In this document: piece by piece, positions 25,541 through 35,977 of the stretch
Position numbering within the stretch: the first letter of the stretch is position 1
Layout: the number at the start of each line of letters is the position of its first letter
Source: Prinsepia uniflora
Taxonomy: Eukaryota > Streptophyta > Magnoliopsida > Rosales > Rosaceae
DNA: 64,000 bases
Reading direction: 5' to 3'
Assembly: GCA_032719365.1 (NCBI GenBank)
Contig: CM064867.1
Span: forward strand, 57,724,601 to 57,788,600
Notes under the pieces: model-generated
Seen by the model: only the letters and a program-made list of their open reading frames with translations
Told to the model about the DNA's origin: nothing
The model's database searches: none
Translations under genes and position numbers: made by a program

Positions 25541-26970
25541 CTTGCTGTTGTGTTTGCTTCGATAAGTATCGTTCTTATTTACTTCTAACTAAAGTTATTG
25601 TTTATACTGATCATGCAACACTGGAGTATCTCTTGGCCAAGAAGGAAGTAAAACTAAGGCTAATCCGATGGATCATTCTTCTTCAAGAGTTTGCATCAAG
25701 ATTAGGGACAAGAAAGGTGTAGAAAACGTGGTAGCTGGCCACATGAGCCATATTGTGCATAGACGAGATCCTGCGGAGATTCAAGAGATGTTTCTAGATG
25801 AACAACTCTTCAGAATCGAGGTCAGTACTCTTTGGTATGCTGATATAGTCAATTACTTAGTCACTAAGTAGTTACCTACTACTTTAACTCATGCATAAAA
25901 AGATAAACTTAAAAAGCATGCTAGGTACTATGTTTGGGATGAACCTTACTTATGGAAACATTGTGAAGACTTGTTGATTAGGAGATACGTCCCTAATAAT
26001 GAACATAGATAAGTCTTAGAATTATGTCATAGTCATGCTTGTGGAGGTCACTTTGGATCTAGAAAAACAACACTTAATGCCTTAGAATCTAGATTATACT
26101 GGATGACACTTTTTAAGGATGCATATTTATTCTTCTTAACTTGTGAAAGATGCCAAAGGTATGGGAACCTGAGCCGTATAGCTGCGATGCCATAAAATTT
26201 TGTTTTGAATATCGAATTGTTTGATATTTGGGGCATAGATTTCATGGGTCCTTTTCCTTTATCCAATGGTTATCTCTACGTCTTACTTGTTGTTAATTAT
26301 GTCTCAAAATGGGTGGAGGCTAAGGCCACCCGGACTAATGATTCAAAAGTTATTGCAGACTTCCTCAAAACTAACATTCTATCTAGGTTTGGAATTCCAC
26401 GAGTTCTAATCAGTGATGGGGGGAAGCCATTTTTGCAATAGGACGATTGAAGCCTTATCGAAAAGATACAGTGTCACTCACAAGGTATCCACACCCTATC
26501 ATCCTCAAACAATTGGAATGGCCGAGGTAAGTAAAAAAAAGATCAAAAGGATCTTAAAGAGAACCATGGCCCCTAATTGTAAGGATTGGAGCCAATGTTT
26601 GGATGATGTACTATGGGCATATAGGACAGCCTACAATACTCTTATAGGAATGTCACCCTATAAGTTGGTCTACGGGAAAACATGTCATCTTCCGGTAGAG
26701 TTAGAGCACCGAGCATGGTGGGCCATCAAGACCTTCAATTTGCAATTGGATGAGGCAAGATTGCATCTGAAGCTCCAACTAAGTGAACTTGTGGTGAATC
26801 AGAATTATGCATATGAAAGTGCTTTGATCCACGTGGAAAAGACAAAGGCCTTTCATGACAAACAGATCAAAAGCAAAGTATTCACCATCAGCCAGAAAGT
26901 TCTACTATTCCATGCACGCCTTAAAATCTTTCCCAGTAAGTTACGTTCTAGATGGGTACGTCTTTTTTGA
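25541..26970 (+). pseudogene. Ath1 RNase H end and integrase
   Basis: The RNase H tail (VIVYTDHATLEYLLAKKEVK, RWIILLQEF) is followed by the integrase zinc-binding region (HSHACGGHFGSRKT...CERCQRYG). The catalytic core follows, with all three acidic residues kept: D in GIDFMGPFP (26238-26240), D in LISDGG (26415-26417) and E in GMAEVS (26524-26526). A frameshift near 26437 separates the second and third. The end of the core (WAYRTAYNTLIGMSPYKLVY) and the C-terminal GKTCHLPVELEHRAWWAI are clear. Stops lie between segments, so no product is expected. Confidence 0.85.
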
Positions 26971-28969
26971 ATACTAACATGTTTTCGCATGGAGTTATAC
27001 AGATCAAAAGCATGGAAACCGGAAAAGAATTCAAGGTCAATGACTATGGATTGAAGGCCTACATTGACGAACTTAGTGAGCATGATGTGGAGTCCAAGAC
27101 CGTCAGTCGACCTAGCATCATTTGAAGTTGATTGAAAGTACTTGGATGAGGTTGGGAGAACGTTAAACTTCAAGCGCTTGTTGGGAGGCAACTCAATGTG
27201 TTTCCGAGTTGTGAAGGAGTCATCAACGCAAATTTTCCCTATTTAACCCTTCACTCTCTTTAACTTAGTTTACTTTATGTTATTACTGCTTTATTTTTGT
27301 AGAAACTTCTGCCTTATTTAGATTCTATGTCCATTTGATTTCTGTTTGCTTACATTGAGGACAATGTAGTGAAGTATGAAGGAAGGGTTTACACTTTTTA
27401 TTTGTTTCATAAAACCCCAAAAAAAATTCGAGTTTAAATGCATTCTTTGAGTCTTTTTGTTTTAACTTAGTATTATTACGAATCTTAGAATGAACGAAAA
27501 ACAAATACAACATGGCTAAAAGATGATCACTACAACTCAAATTTGTTTGTTAATATTTTGTGATTGAATGTTTATGACTTGTAGTGGATGATACATGAGA
27601 AACTAGTACAGAAACAAGCATGTTAAGATAAGTGTGAATCATATGAACCCTATGTGAGCTTTAGAACCGTATGTATCCTTCATGAGGGATTCATAGGAGT
27701 TCTTCGTTTAAATTGATATGCTTATGCCTCATCACTGCTTTCTATAACTTTTAATGAACTCTAGAGTACTAGAACTTATTCTATGTGATTTTCAAAGCTT
27801 TTAAGTCAATAGACTCTCTGATTTTGGACATAATTAAGGAAATAGAGGTAACACCACATATCCAAACATCCATGTCCCTAATTGATCGTACAAGTGTATC
27901 CCCTTAATTTTAATCCCTTTGAGCCTACATTGAGTCATTCTTTTATCACCCTAAAAAGATTTATTCACGTGAGCCTAGTATAGATTTCCTTTACCCTTGT
28001 TCCTATAACTTGGTTGAAGGAAGTGATTTGATGATTGAAGACTTATATGTGTAAGTGTAGGGAACGACTTGCTCAAACTATATTTTGTTATTCATTGCAT
28101 TAACTCTCAAAAGGAAGAAAAAAAAAGTGTGGAAAATACAAGAGAAAAAATGTGATCAAGAAAAATGTGCTACGAGGTAATAATTTTGAGTTTTTAGTTA
28201 AGTCCCCTATACTTGAGATTTGGAACAATTGAAGAATTGAAGGCCTACATTGAAGATCTCGACCTTTTTCCTAATTGCAAAGCTTAAGGACGTTTAAAAT
28301 GAAGATCAAGGCCCAACAAGATGATACTCGGCCTATGATAATGGGAAAACACTTATTCCTCTGTGATGAAGCCTTTGGTTTAGTCCTAAAACAAATTTGA
28401 ACACCATTATCCTAAATTTCGATGTCTTTACACCTAGCCCCTTTACAACCTTCAATAAAGACTTTATGATCCTTAAGATGGGTAAATTTTAATTAGTTGA
28501 GTCAATCACTTGAGTAAGCTTATGGTTTTGGTTCATTTGTGTCAGTATGTTACTTTCTTTTGGTTTATGTTTGAGATTTCACAAAGTACTTAGTTTCTAT
28601 TATGTGATCATCTTTCTCAAATACTTTGAGTGCAAACACAAACCCTTTACATATTTAGTGGAAATTATGAGTGCATATCCCTTGTGAGTTGATTTATACT
28701 TTTTTTATTCATGTTGAAATCCATTCTCCAAGTTTACTCATTGTCATACTTATTGAAGCATTTTGTCACTTTGCATTAACTTTTGAATTCCAAGAGCGAA
28801 AAATGCCGTCTTAGCGTAAATCTTTAATGCCATATGTATATTGATGAAATTTGAGACAATGGTTAAGGGCTTAGTTGCTTTTTTTTTAAAAGAAAAAAAA
28901 AAGTGTTTCAAGTTCTTAGTTTGTTTTGATATTTGCTAGGGACTATCAAAATCTAAGTGTGGAGGAATT
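26971..28969 (+). mobile_element. Ath1 non-coding 3' region
   Basis: About 2 kb after integrase. The first 150 bases still read as the tail (FKVNDYGLKAYIDELSEHDV). The rest is A/T-rich with no frame longer than about 70 codons, so I see no envelope-like gene. It ends with ATCTAAGTGTGGAGGAATTTGA, the purine-rich tract that precedes the LTR in this family. Confidence 0.6.
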
Positions 28970-30559
28970 TGATGAGCACTTAATTGATCATCTTTTTATA
29001 TCATTTTCCTTTGCATTTTACTTTTTTAGAAGCTTATTATTTTCATTTCTAACTTACTTTATGAATTTCAGGTATTAATCGCAAAATATGATGATTTGAA
29101 GTCAAAACATGGAAAATATGATGGAACGTGTCAGTGGACCCAGGATCACTGAGACCCCAACTGTGTTCCCAAGACCATATCGAAGTAATTGGACCTGACC
29201 ATGTCACTGGTCGTGTGCCTATGCCATTGGCCTGCCCATATGCCAAGATGTGTGCTAGCAGCATGTCACTGGCATGTCACTAGTGACATGTTTCCAGTTC
29301 TTGTTCTAGCCATGTTCCTATGTTTTCAGCTTTGTTCCTACCCGAGACAGCTTTGTGCTAGCCGAGAACCAGCCCAAGGACCAGTCCCGTGTGACTTACT
29401 TTGTTCCAGTGCATGTTCTAGTGACATGTCATTGGCATGTCACTAGGACTCTCGTCAAGGCCAACGGTACACTCCTTTTGCGACAATAACTACTTTTTGC
29501 GATAACAAAATACACTCCTTTTGCGATTAGGAGACTAAAACATGATTTCAAATCCTTTTCAACTTGGATTTGATTAGCGATTAAATACTTGAAGACTTTC
29601 CACCCAAAACATGGAATTATAGCCATGCAAGGACTAAAAAAGTATTCCTTGCGACTCAAGGAAAATCACTCTTTATGTTTTGTGGCTAGGATTTTTAGAT
29701 TTTAAGTAGGATTTTAATTCCTTTTGTGTTTTAGGACTTTGTAACCCTATATAAAGGGATAACTTTCTCTTTGTATTGGTCGACACCCGTTATTCAAATA
29801 CAATTGTTTTTCATAAGATATTAAACCTAGCCAACTTCCATTGATTCAATAAAAGAGTTTATAGCCAATTTCCTTACTTTTATTCATCTTTACAAGGTTA
29901 GTCTGCTATTTAGAGAACTTTGTGAATAGAAATCCATCTTACATCCACTTTCGGCTTAGTAAACTGGTATTGGATTCCAAAAGTGTAACTATTCCCTTTT
30001 CACCTAAATTGTCGAATTAAATCTTGGTTATGATTATAAATGAAATATTTGTGATGGTTTATATCCTTTGATGCTAATCTCCATGTGTTTTACTTTCTAA
30101 ATCTTGATCACTTCTTATGTTCTTGTGCTTAATACATTAATTCAATTTTAAGTGAGCCCGCTACGGGGCATTTAGAATAAATTTGGAGAGGTTGAATGAG
30201 CTTGCTACCAAGCATTTAACCAATAACTTAATGTGAATCTTATTGTAAGTGAGCCCACTACGGGGCATTTATAAGTTGAAAAATATATGGATGTAATTAA
30301 GGCGATGAATGTAAAATTTCGTGATTGGTTTAGTATTTGGAAGTATTGGCGTGAAGACATGGTAAGTGGATGATGGTGTCGCATGTATATATGTATATAT
30401 GTTAGTTAGGAGTAGAGGAAATAATGTGATTGTTGATTTGGATTTCCTTAGTAAAAGTGTCGGTTTTGTCTATGAAATTAATCTATGGTTTGCAAGTACA
30501 AATTAGTATGAGCATTCACATTTAAATTATTAGTTGTAAAACGTAATTTCGATTACACA
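28970..30559 (+). mobile_element. Ath1 3' LTR
   Basis: Starts TGATGAGCACTTAATTGATC after the purine tract and ends near GATTACACA; the end is approximate because the partner LTR is outside the window. It contains a perfect 18-bp palindrome at 29273-29290, several CATGTCACTGG units (29200-29290, 29424-29446), repeated CACTCCTTTTGCGA units (29470-29530) and two copies of GTGAGCCC-CTACGGGGCATTTA at 30151 and 30249. A TATA-type sequence TATATAAA lies at 29748-29755, a plausible LTR promoter. Confidence 0.7.
29748..29755 (+). promoter_or_regulatory. TATA box of the Ath1 LTR
   Basis: TATATAAA in the context CCCTATATAAAGGG, about 780 bases into the LTR, where retrotransposon promoters are usually placed. 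No experimental support is possible from the sequence alone. Confidence 0.5.
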
Positions 30560-31558
30560 CTTATTAAACCCCCCTTATCATTAATCTTTCAACTAACTGC
30601 TTTCAATGTCCTTCAATTCCTCAGTCCAGAATTATCCCTATTTACCAATACTATATCTGCACAAAAAAAGGTTTTAAATTGAGCAACGCATTAATTGAGT
30701 GTTTATAACTAGACCTTGCATAAGTGGCCAGCATTTGAAACAAATAAACTTCTGAGAGTTTTTAGTTGTTTTGAAATTGATTGAGTTTGATCAATATGCT
30801 TGTTTAGTTAATTGATTGGTTCTCATTTCAGAAGAGAACTTTTTCGCCGTTTATAAGCAATAAAAGACTGAACTAGATTGCCATGTAGGCATCGGTGGAC
30901 CCATGCTGCAATAATATTGTCGAGAACATTCCCTTTGCCTTCTTATCTTTTTGCACGTGTCAAGGCTGACTTCCCTTCTTCCAACTTTCCACGTCTGCAC
31001 GTTCCAAATGGGTACTATTGGGTTGGGCTTTGCAACCTGTACACCTAATTCCTTTGACCATTTGTTTTGGCATAGGATAGATTTTTTTCGGATATAAACA
31101 TAATATATATTTGATTTCCTTATGCATATGCAAGTAAACTATGTACCCAAAAAATTACAAAAAAATATGTTGACTACATTGGTCTCTTAATTCTTCCTGA
31201 TATATCTTGATACCAGGTGCGTTTATGTTAACCACTTCGTTAATTTTGTTCAAGCCAACTTTCGGTTGTATAAAATTATGCACTTTGAAAATATGATATA
31301 TGGATATCTCCTTAGCCATTTTCACTTGTATTTTAAACAAATTGATGATATTTTAATTGTTTTATCAGCTATAAATGATTTTTCGTAGTCTACTTAATCC
31401 AATAGTTTTCTTTTCCTTGTGGTCTCCAGTAGTTCACTTTAAACTTTCTCAATTTCATATTACATCATATGTCTTAGTTAGCATGCTTGACCTATTTTTA
31501 CAACCCCCTTCCCCCAATTTAGTGGTTAAAAAAATTCTTTGAAATTTGGACGATTGAC
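30560..31558. other. A/T-rich intergenic stretch
   Basis: About 1 kb between the Ath1 LTR and the DNA-transposon-like repeats. I see no gene, RNA or repeat that can be named; all reading frames are short and A/T-biased. Confidence 0.5.
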
Positions 31559-31760
31559 CTTTTATGGCGTGCAAAAATGTGCGCCTTAAAAGGGTGCTTT
31601 TTAGGGCGGACATGTCTATACCCCGTAAAAGACCCTATCTTTTTATTATTTACGGTGCGTATTATTTGTGCGCCTTCTTTTATAACTAGGTAAGATGCGC
31701 TTATAATGTGTGTCACAAAAGGTTTATTTTTAAGACTTGTAGTACGTGACATAAAAGATG
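31559..31760. repeat. Subterminal-type repeats of a DNA transposon (possibly CACTA)
   Basis: Short GC-rich words in A/T-rich context: TTTATGGCGTGCAAAAATG, GTGCGCCTTAAAAGG, GGTGCGTATT, TGTGCGCCTTC and GATGCGC, repeated in both orientations. The same vocabulary appears in inverted orientation at 62866-63180 (CTTAAGGCGCATG-CGCACGCCATAAAAA at 63101-63129). Such arrays are typical next to the ends of CACTA elements. No clean terminal CACTACAA was found, so the class is an inference. Confidence 0.4.
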
Positions 31761-31765
31761 GACTT

Positions 31766-32014
31766 TTAATGTTATAAAAACAAAAGAAAATTTTTGGATT
31801 TGATATCTCAAATCAAATCCAAAAAATTTCAGTTCCCTCCCACCTATATTTCTAAACCGCCCATTTGATGACATGAACAAAAAATACTCTGTGAACAATG
31901 ACTTGATAATTTTATCAAAAAAAACACACTTAAGGTCGACAAGTTCTTGTGCTTCCTTCCTCATAGAAAAATTCTGAGAAGTTTGAAATGCAACTATGAT
32001 GAGCTGGAGCATAT
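31766..32014 (-). other. Possible downstream piece of the disrupted WEB-type gene
   Basis: Directly left of the Cop1 insertion the minus strand has an open stretch (LQLIIVAFQTSQNF, then MRKEAQELVDLK). It could continue the exon broken at 57230, because both flanks of Cop1 carry TATAT. I do not recognise the residues as a WEB-family segment, and the frame soon runs into the transposon-like repeats, so the link is weak. Confidence 0.2.
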
Positions 32015-32023
32015 ATATCTTAT

Positions 32024-32370
32024 TGGAAGTTGCCTAGTGGATATTTGGGTTTCCTGCATGGTTATTAAGGTTTCCTGAATATTTGGGAAGGCTTTGGTAT
32101 TAACTGGATAATAAGGGGATTAGTTAACTAATCTCCTATGTTTCTCATGGGTATTAATTGTTCCCTAGGTCGTTAAGAGTCTGGTTCCCTTGTGATTAGT
32201 TTGTTGTCAACTTCCTAATCTAAGTTGTCAACTCCCTTAATTCAAGGAGTTGTTATTTAGCTTCCTTAAGCCACCTGGTGTGGCATAAAGCAAGGGTTAA
32301 TCCCTCCTATATACTGTTGTACAATTGTAATAATCATATGAGTGAAATACAATTCAATCTTTGAAAATTA
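32024..32370 (+). mobile_element. Cop1 5' LTR
   Basis: Starts TGGAAGTTGCCTAGTGG and ends TTGAAAATTA, aligning with 56899-57224. It carries an extra stretch of about 20 bp near 32055 (CATGGTTATTAAGG between two GTTTCCTG copies), a small duplication absent from the 3' LTR. TATATA at 32308-32313 is a candidate promoter. Confidence 0.9.
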
Positions 32371-32373
32371 ATA

Positions 32374-32385
32374 TGGTATCAGAGC
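32374..32385 (+). other. Cop1 primer-binding site (tRNA-iMet)
   Basis: TGGTATCAGAGC, three bases after the LTR, complementary to the 3' end of plant initiator tRNA-Met; standard for copia elements. Confidence 0.9.
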
Positions 32386-32440
32386 AAGGAAATTAACCTG
32401 CTTCTGCTATATTGCTATCCGAGAGTATTAAATCTCCAAA

Positions 32441-33396
32441 ATGTCTAAAGACAATCCTTTAGAATCAGAAGCTGAAAGTTCCCCGGAGCTTTCCTCCTTG
32501 AATGTGCATGAGGTGGACATCAACCCAAATCAAAGGTTAAGCTTAGTCATACTAAATGAGTTTAATTACTTGTCGTGGTCAAGAGCTGTGTCTTTGGAGC
32601 TGGGTGGCAGGTCCAAGTTAAGGTTCATAAATGGAAGCATCAAAGTATCTGATGCTTCCTCACCAAACTATGAATCTTGGTTTAGCAAGGATCAACTAGT
32701 TATGTCATGGCTTTTGAATTCCATGGAACGAAAGTTAGCTGAAATATTCAGCTACTCAGAATCCTCGTACCATCTATGAGAAGCAGTCAAGGAAATGTAT
32801 AGCAGCCAAAATAATGTTTCTCGGGTTTTTCAATTAAAAACGGACATCTCCGATCTGCAGCAAGATGGTAAGCCGTTTGTGCAACTCCTAGGAAGCATGA
32901 AAAACATGTGGAATGAGTTGGAAATTTATCGTCCTCATACAACCGATGCAACACTGCTACGAAAGAGAGCATAAGAAGACAAGATATTTCAACTCTTGTC
33001 CAATCTTGACTCAACATATGAAGATGTACGATGTCACATACTCATGAACACTGAACTTCCTTCCTTCACCAGTGTGTGTGCAAAGATTCAACGTGAAGAA
33101 GTAAGGAGGAAAGTCATGAACATGAGTACATGAGTACAATGACTAACGTACCTGAGGCTAAGGCATATATAACCAACGAGAGAAAGTACAAAGGAAAGCA
33201 TCCGCACTTGAAGTGTCAACACTGTAACAATACAGGTCATGTTAAAGACACATGCTGGATTTTACATCCAGAGTTAAAGCCCGACTTCAAGAAGGACAAT
33301 AAGGGCGTACAAAGGGTGAACCGTACTCCACATCGAGCAAATCATGCGTCTACCTCCATCTCCAATAGGTTAGATCCATTCAAGAACTTCACATAA
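32441..33396 (+). pseudogene. Cop1 gag
   Basis: Begins MSKDNPLESEAESSPEL. It shows the copia gag core: LNEFNYLSWSRAV, then LRFINGSI, a W-F-S-KDQLVMSWLLNSM stretch, and after a stop FQLKTDISDLQQDGKPFVQL and SNLDSTYEDVR. A CCHC zinc knuckle (CQHCNNTGHVKDTC, about 33210-33254) ends the nucleocapsid part. In-frame stops (near 32777 and 32970) and a break near 33120 abolish it. Confidence 0.85.
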
Positions 33397-33476
33397 AACC
33401 CAGTAAAACTCATGAATGATTTATGTCGTACCTTCAAGGCAAGAAATGAGGGGCTGGAATTGACCGTGCAGATAGC

Positions 33477-35191
33477 ATGGAAGAAGAGACCTCGACAGTA
33501 TTGCTCGGCAAGTTTGCACGTTTCTTGGCAGACACGAAACCTGTACCCCAAGAGGACATGCAAGGTATCATGAAAGCCTTTAAAACTGATCTTAAATTAA
33601 ATATGTTGCATGATTTTTTGGTTGTAGAATTAGGTGTCACAGATCATATGACCAACCATGTGTCTAAATCTCAAAAGTTAGAAAAATTGGCAAAGCCGTC
33701 TCAAGTTTCAATTGCAAATGGAGTGCATGTAAAGGTTTTAGGAAAAGAAAAGATAAAGTTGATGTCTGATGAAATTGAATCAATAGCTTTGTATGTTCCT
33801 TCCTTCCCATTTCAACTTCTATCTGTGGGAAAGATCACAAATACCTTGAATGGCTTAGCCATTTTTTCTCCTCACAGCGTGATCTTTCAGAATTGTTCCA
33901 CCAAGAAGACAATTGGTGAAGATTTTTATTTAAATGGTCTCTATTTCATGTCAAAGAGCAATTCCAGAGGGTGTCACGCCAAGTTCAACCCCATTCAAGA
34001 TAATCAATTGTGGAATCAATGTTTAGCTCACCCTTGTCATCTTTATTTCCAAACTTAGGGAAGAATGCTATTTTTTGTGAAACATGCCACTTGTCTAATG
34101 CCACTAGATTACCTTTCAACTCTTCTTTGTCTAGGACTAGTAAGTGTTTTGAACTAGTTCATTCATATGTATGGGGACCAACTATTGAATCTTTTAATGG
34201 CTACAAGTATTTTGTGATTTTTGTGGATGATTTCTCTCAAGTCACATGGTTGTATCTCCAAAAGTCTAAGAATAAAGTTATAGAAGTGTTTAAGGGCTTC
34301 CAAAACCTTGTTAAAAACCATTTCTCATCTCAAATTCAAACCTTATGATCTGATAATGGCATCGAATACATGTCCCATATCATGAAATAGTATTTGAGCA
34401 CTCATGGCAACATGCATCAAACAAGTTGCGTTGGAACCCCTCAACAAAAAGGGGTAGCCAAACGAAAAAATCGTGACCTACTTGAGAAAACAAAAGCACT
34501 AATGCTGCAAATGAATGTACCAAAGAGATTTTGGTCACAAGGTGTTACAACAGCTACATATATCATCAATAGGTTACCTAGCCGAGTCATGGAATTCAAG
34601 TCTCGCCTAGAGGTCATGAAAGGAAGGAAAATTGATCTCTCACATCTTAGAGTGTTTAGTTGCATCTGTTTTGTACATGTTCAAGCTCATCATCGAGATA
34701 AATTAGATCCTAGAGCTAGTAAATGCATCTTTCTTGGTTACTCATCTACTCAAAAGGGATATAAGTGTTATAATCCCCAACTAAGGAGATTGATTGTGTC
34801 CAAAGACGTTCGATTTCATGAGACTAACAATTTTTTTGGCAAGACAAGTGAAATCACAGATCAAGGGGATGGCATCATGGACTTGTTACCATTACCAAGA
34901 ATCGAACCTGAGGGTCCGCAACAGCAAGAGCTCAGTCATGCCAACACTGATGCTTCTCTCAATGAAGATAACCATGAAGGCACTCATCTTGATGGTTCCA
35001 TGCATGATGATGGCAGCGACAACCAAGAAAACCTTCAAAGTGTGGCTGATAATTTGAACGAGAGTGAGCCAACTCTCCCAGAACCTCGACGTAATCCTCG
35101 GTGTGAAGGCAGCCTCCCACAAGGTTTCAAGATTTTGAAACATATAAATCGAGGCATCCAATATCAAATTACATGTCGTATCAAAAGGTGA
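33477..35191 (+). pseudogene. Cop1 protease and integrase
   Basis: Three open stretches follow one another. The protease region reads VVELGVTDHMTN where the family has DSGAT.H: the catalytic aspartate is now glutamate (33627-33629) and the following Ser-Gly-Ala is Leu-Gly-Val. Next come the pre-integrase zinc finger remnant (LWNQCLAHP; CETCHLSN) and the integrase core. In the core the first acidic residue is tyrosine (HSYVWGP, 34166-34168), the second is intact (SDNGIEY), and the third is lysine (VAKRKN, 34460-34462). The C-terminal IFLGYSSTQKGYKCY is clear. It would be inactive as both protease and integrase. Confidence 0.88.
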
Positions 35192-35199
35192 GTCCATCT

Positions 35200-35977
35200 C
35201 ATGCTGCCTTCCTTAACACCATCTCCAGTTACAGTGAGCCTTAAAACTTCCATGAGGCTAATAACCATGCTGTGTGGCAAGAAGCAATGCGAGATGAACT
35301 CAAAGCTCTAGACCAACACAACACCTGGTGCATCACCAAACTTCCAAAAGGAAAAAAGTAAGTGGGTTGCAAATGGATCTATAAGATCAAGTTTAATTCA
35401 CATGGTTCAATTGAGAGGCATAAAGCCAGGCTAGTGGCTTGCGGTTTCATTTAAACATTTGAGGTGGACTACAAAGAAACATTTGCTCTTGTTGCAAAAA
35501 TGAACTAAGTTAGGGTTTTATTGTCTATTGTGGTCAATAAGGGTTGGTCCATGTACCAAATAGGCGTGAAGAACGCCTTTCTACATGGTGATCTTGAAGA
35601 AGAAGTCTACATGTGATTGCCCCCCGGACATCCTCAAAGCCAGAACCTTGATTTGGTGTGTAAGTTACATAAGTCAATTTATGGACTGAAGCAATCGCTC
35701 GTGCTTGGTATGCTAAACTAAGTTCAGTTCTTCATAGTGTTGGTTTCAAAAGGAGTAGTGTCGATTCATCATTATTCGTTCGCACTGGAGCTGGTGAGAA
35801 ATTAGTTGTGTTGATATATGTGGATGACTTAATAATTACAAGTGATAATGCAGCAGAAATCTCCAAACTCAAATAGTCACTTCAACAAAGATTTGCAATT
35901 AAAGACCTTGGGGTGTTAAAGTATTTTCTTGGGATCAAAATGGCATCTTCTTATAAGGGTTTACTTTTTAATCAACG
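35200..35977 (+). pseudogene. Cop1 reverse transcriptase, first part
   Basis: Copia RT starts with the ...AMRDELKALDQHNTW region at about 35285. KWIYKIKFNSHGSIERHKAR follows, then VDYKETFALVAKM, NAFLHGDLEEEVYM, LPPGHPQSQ and the catalytic YVDD (35817-35828). The first catalytic aspartate (normally in D-VKNAF) is glycine (35563-35565). Several stops are present. Homology ends at LLFNQR, where LTR-d is inserted. Confidence 0.88.

Larger units (their letters stand above)
20916..30559 (+). mobile_element. Ath1: Athila-like Ty3/gypsy element, 5'-truncated by window
   Basis: Gag C-terminus, protease, RT, RNase H and integrase relics in the usual gypsy order are followed by a 2 kb non-coding tail and a 3' LTR. 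The gag tail motif PKAKAIFTRSGKVLG matches the TRSGK signature of Athila-type elements. It is interrupted by Gy1 (which ends at 20915) and by solo LTR-c (23375-25540). The 5' LTR and most of gag must lie left of base 1, beyond the start of Gy1. All frames are broken. Confidence 0.8.

Noticed and set aside
27000..28969. Possible envelope-like gene downstream of Ath1 integrase
   Set aside because: No frame beyond about 70 codons, no signal peptide or membrane segment pattern.
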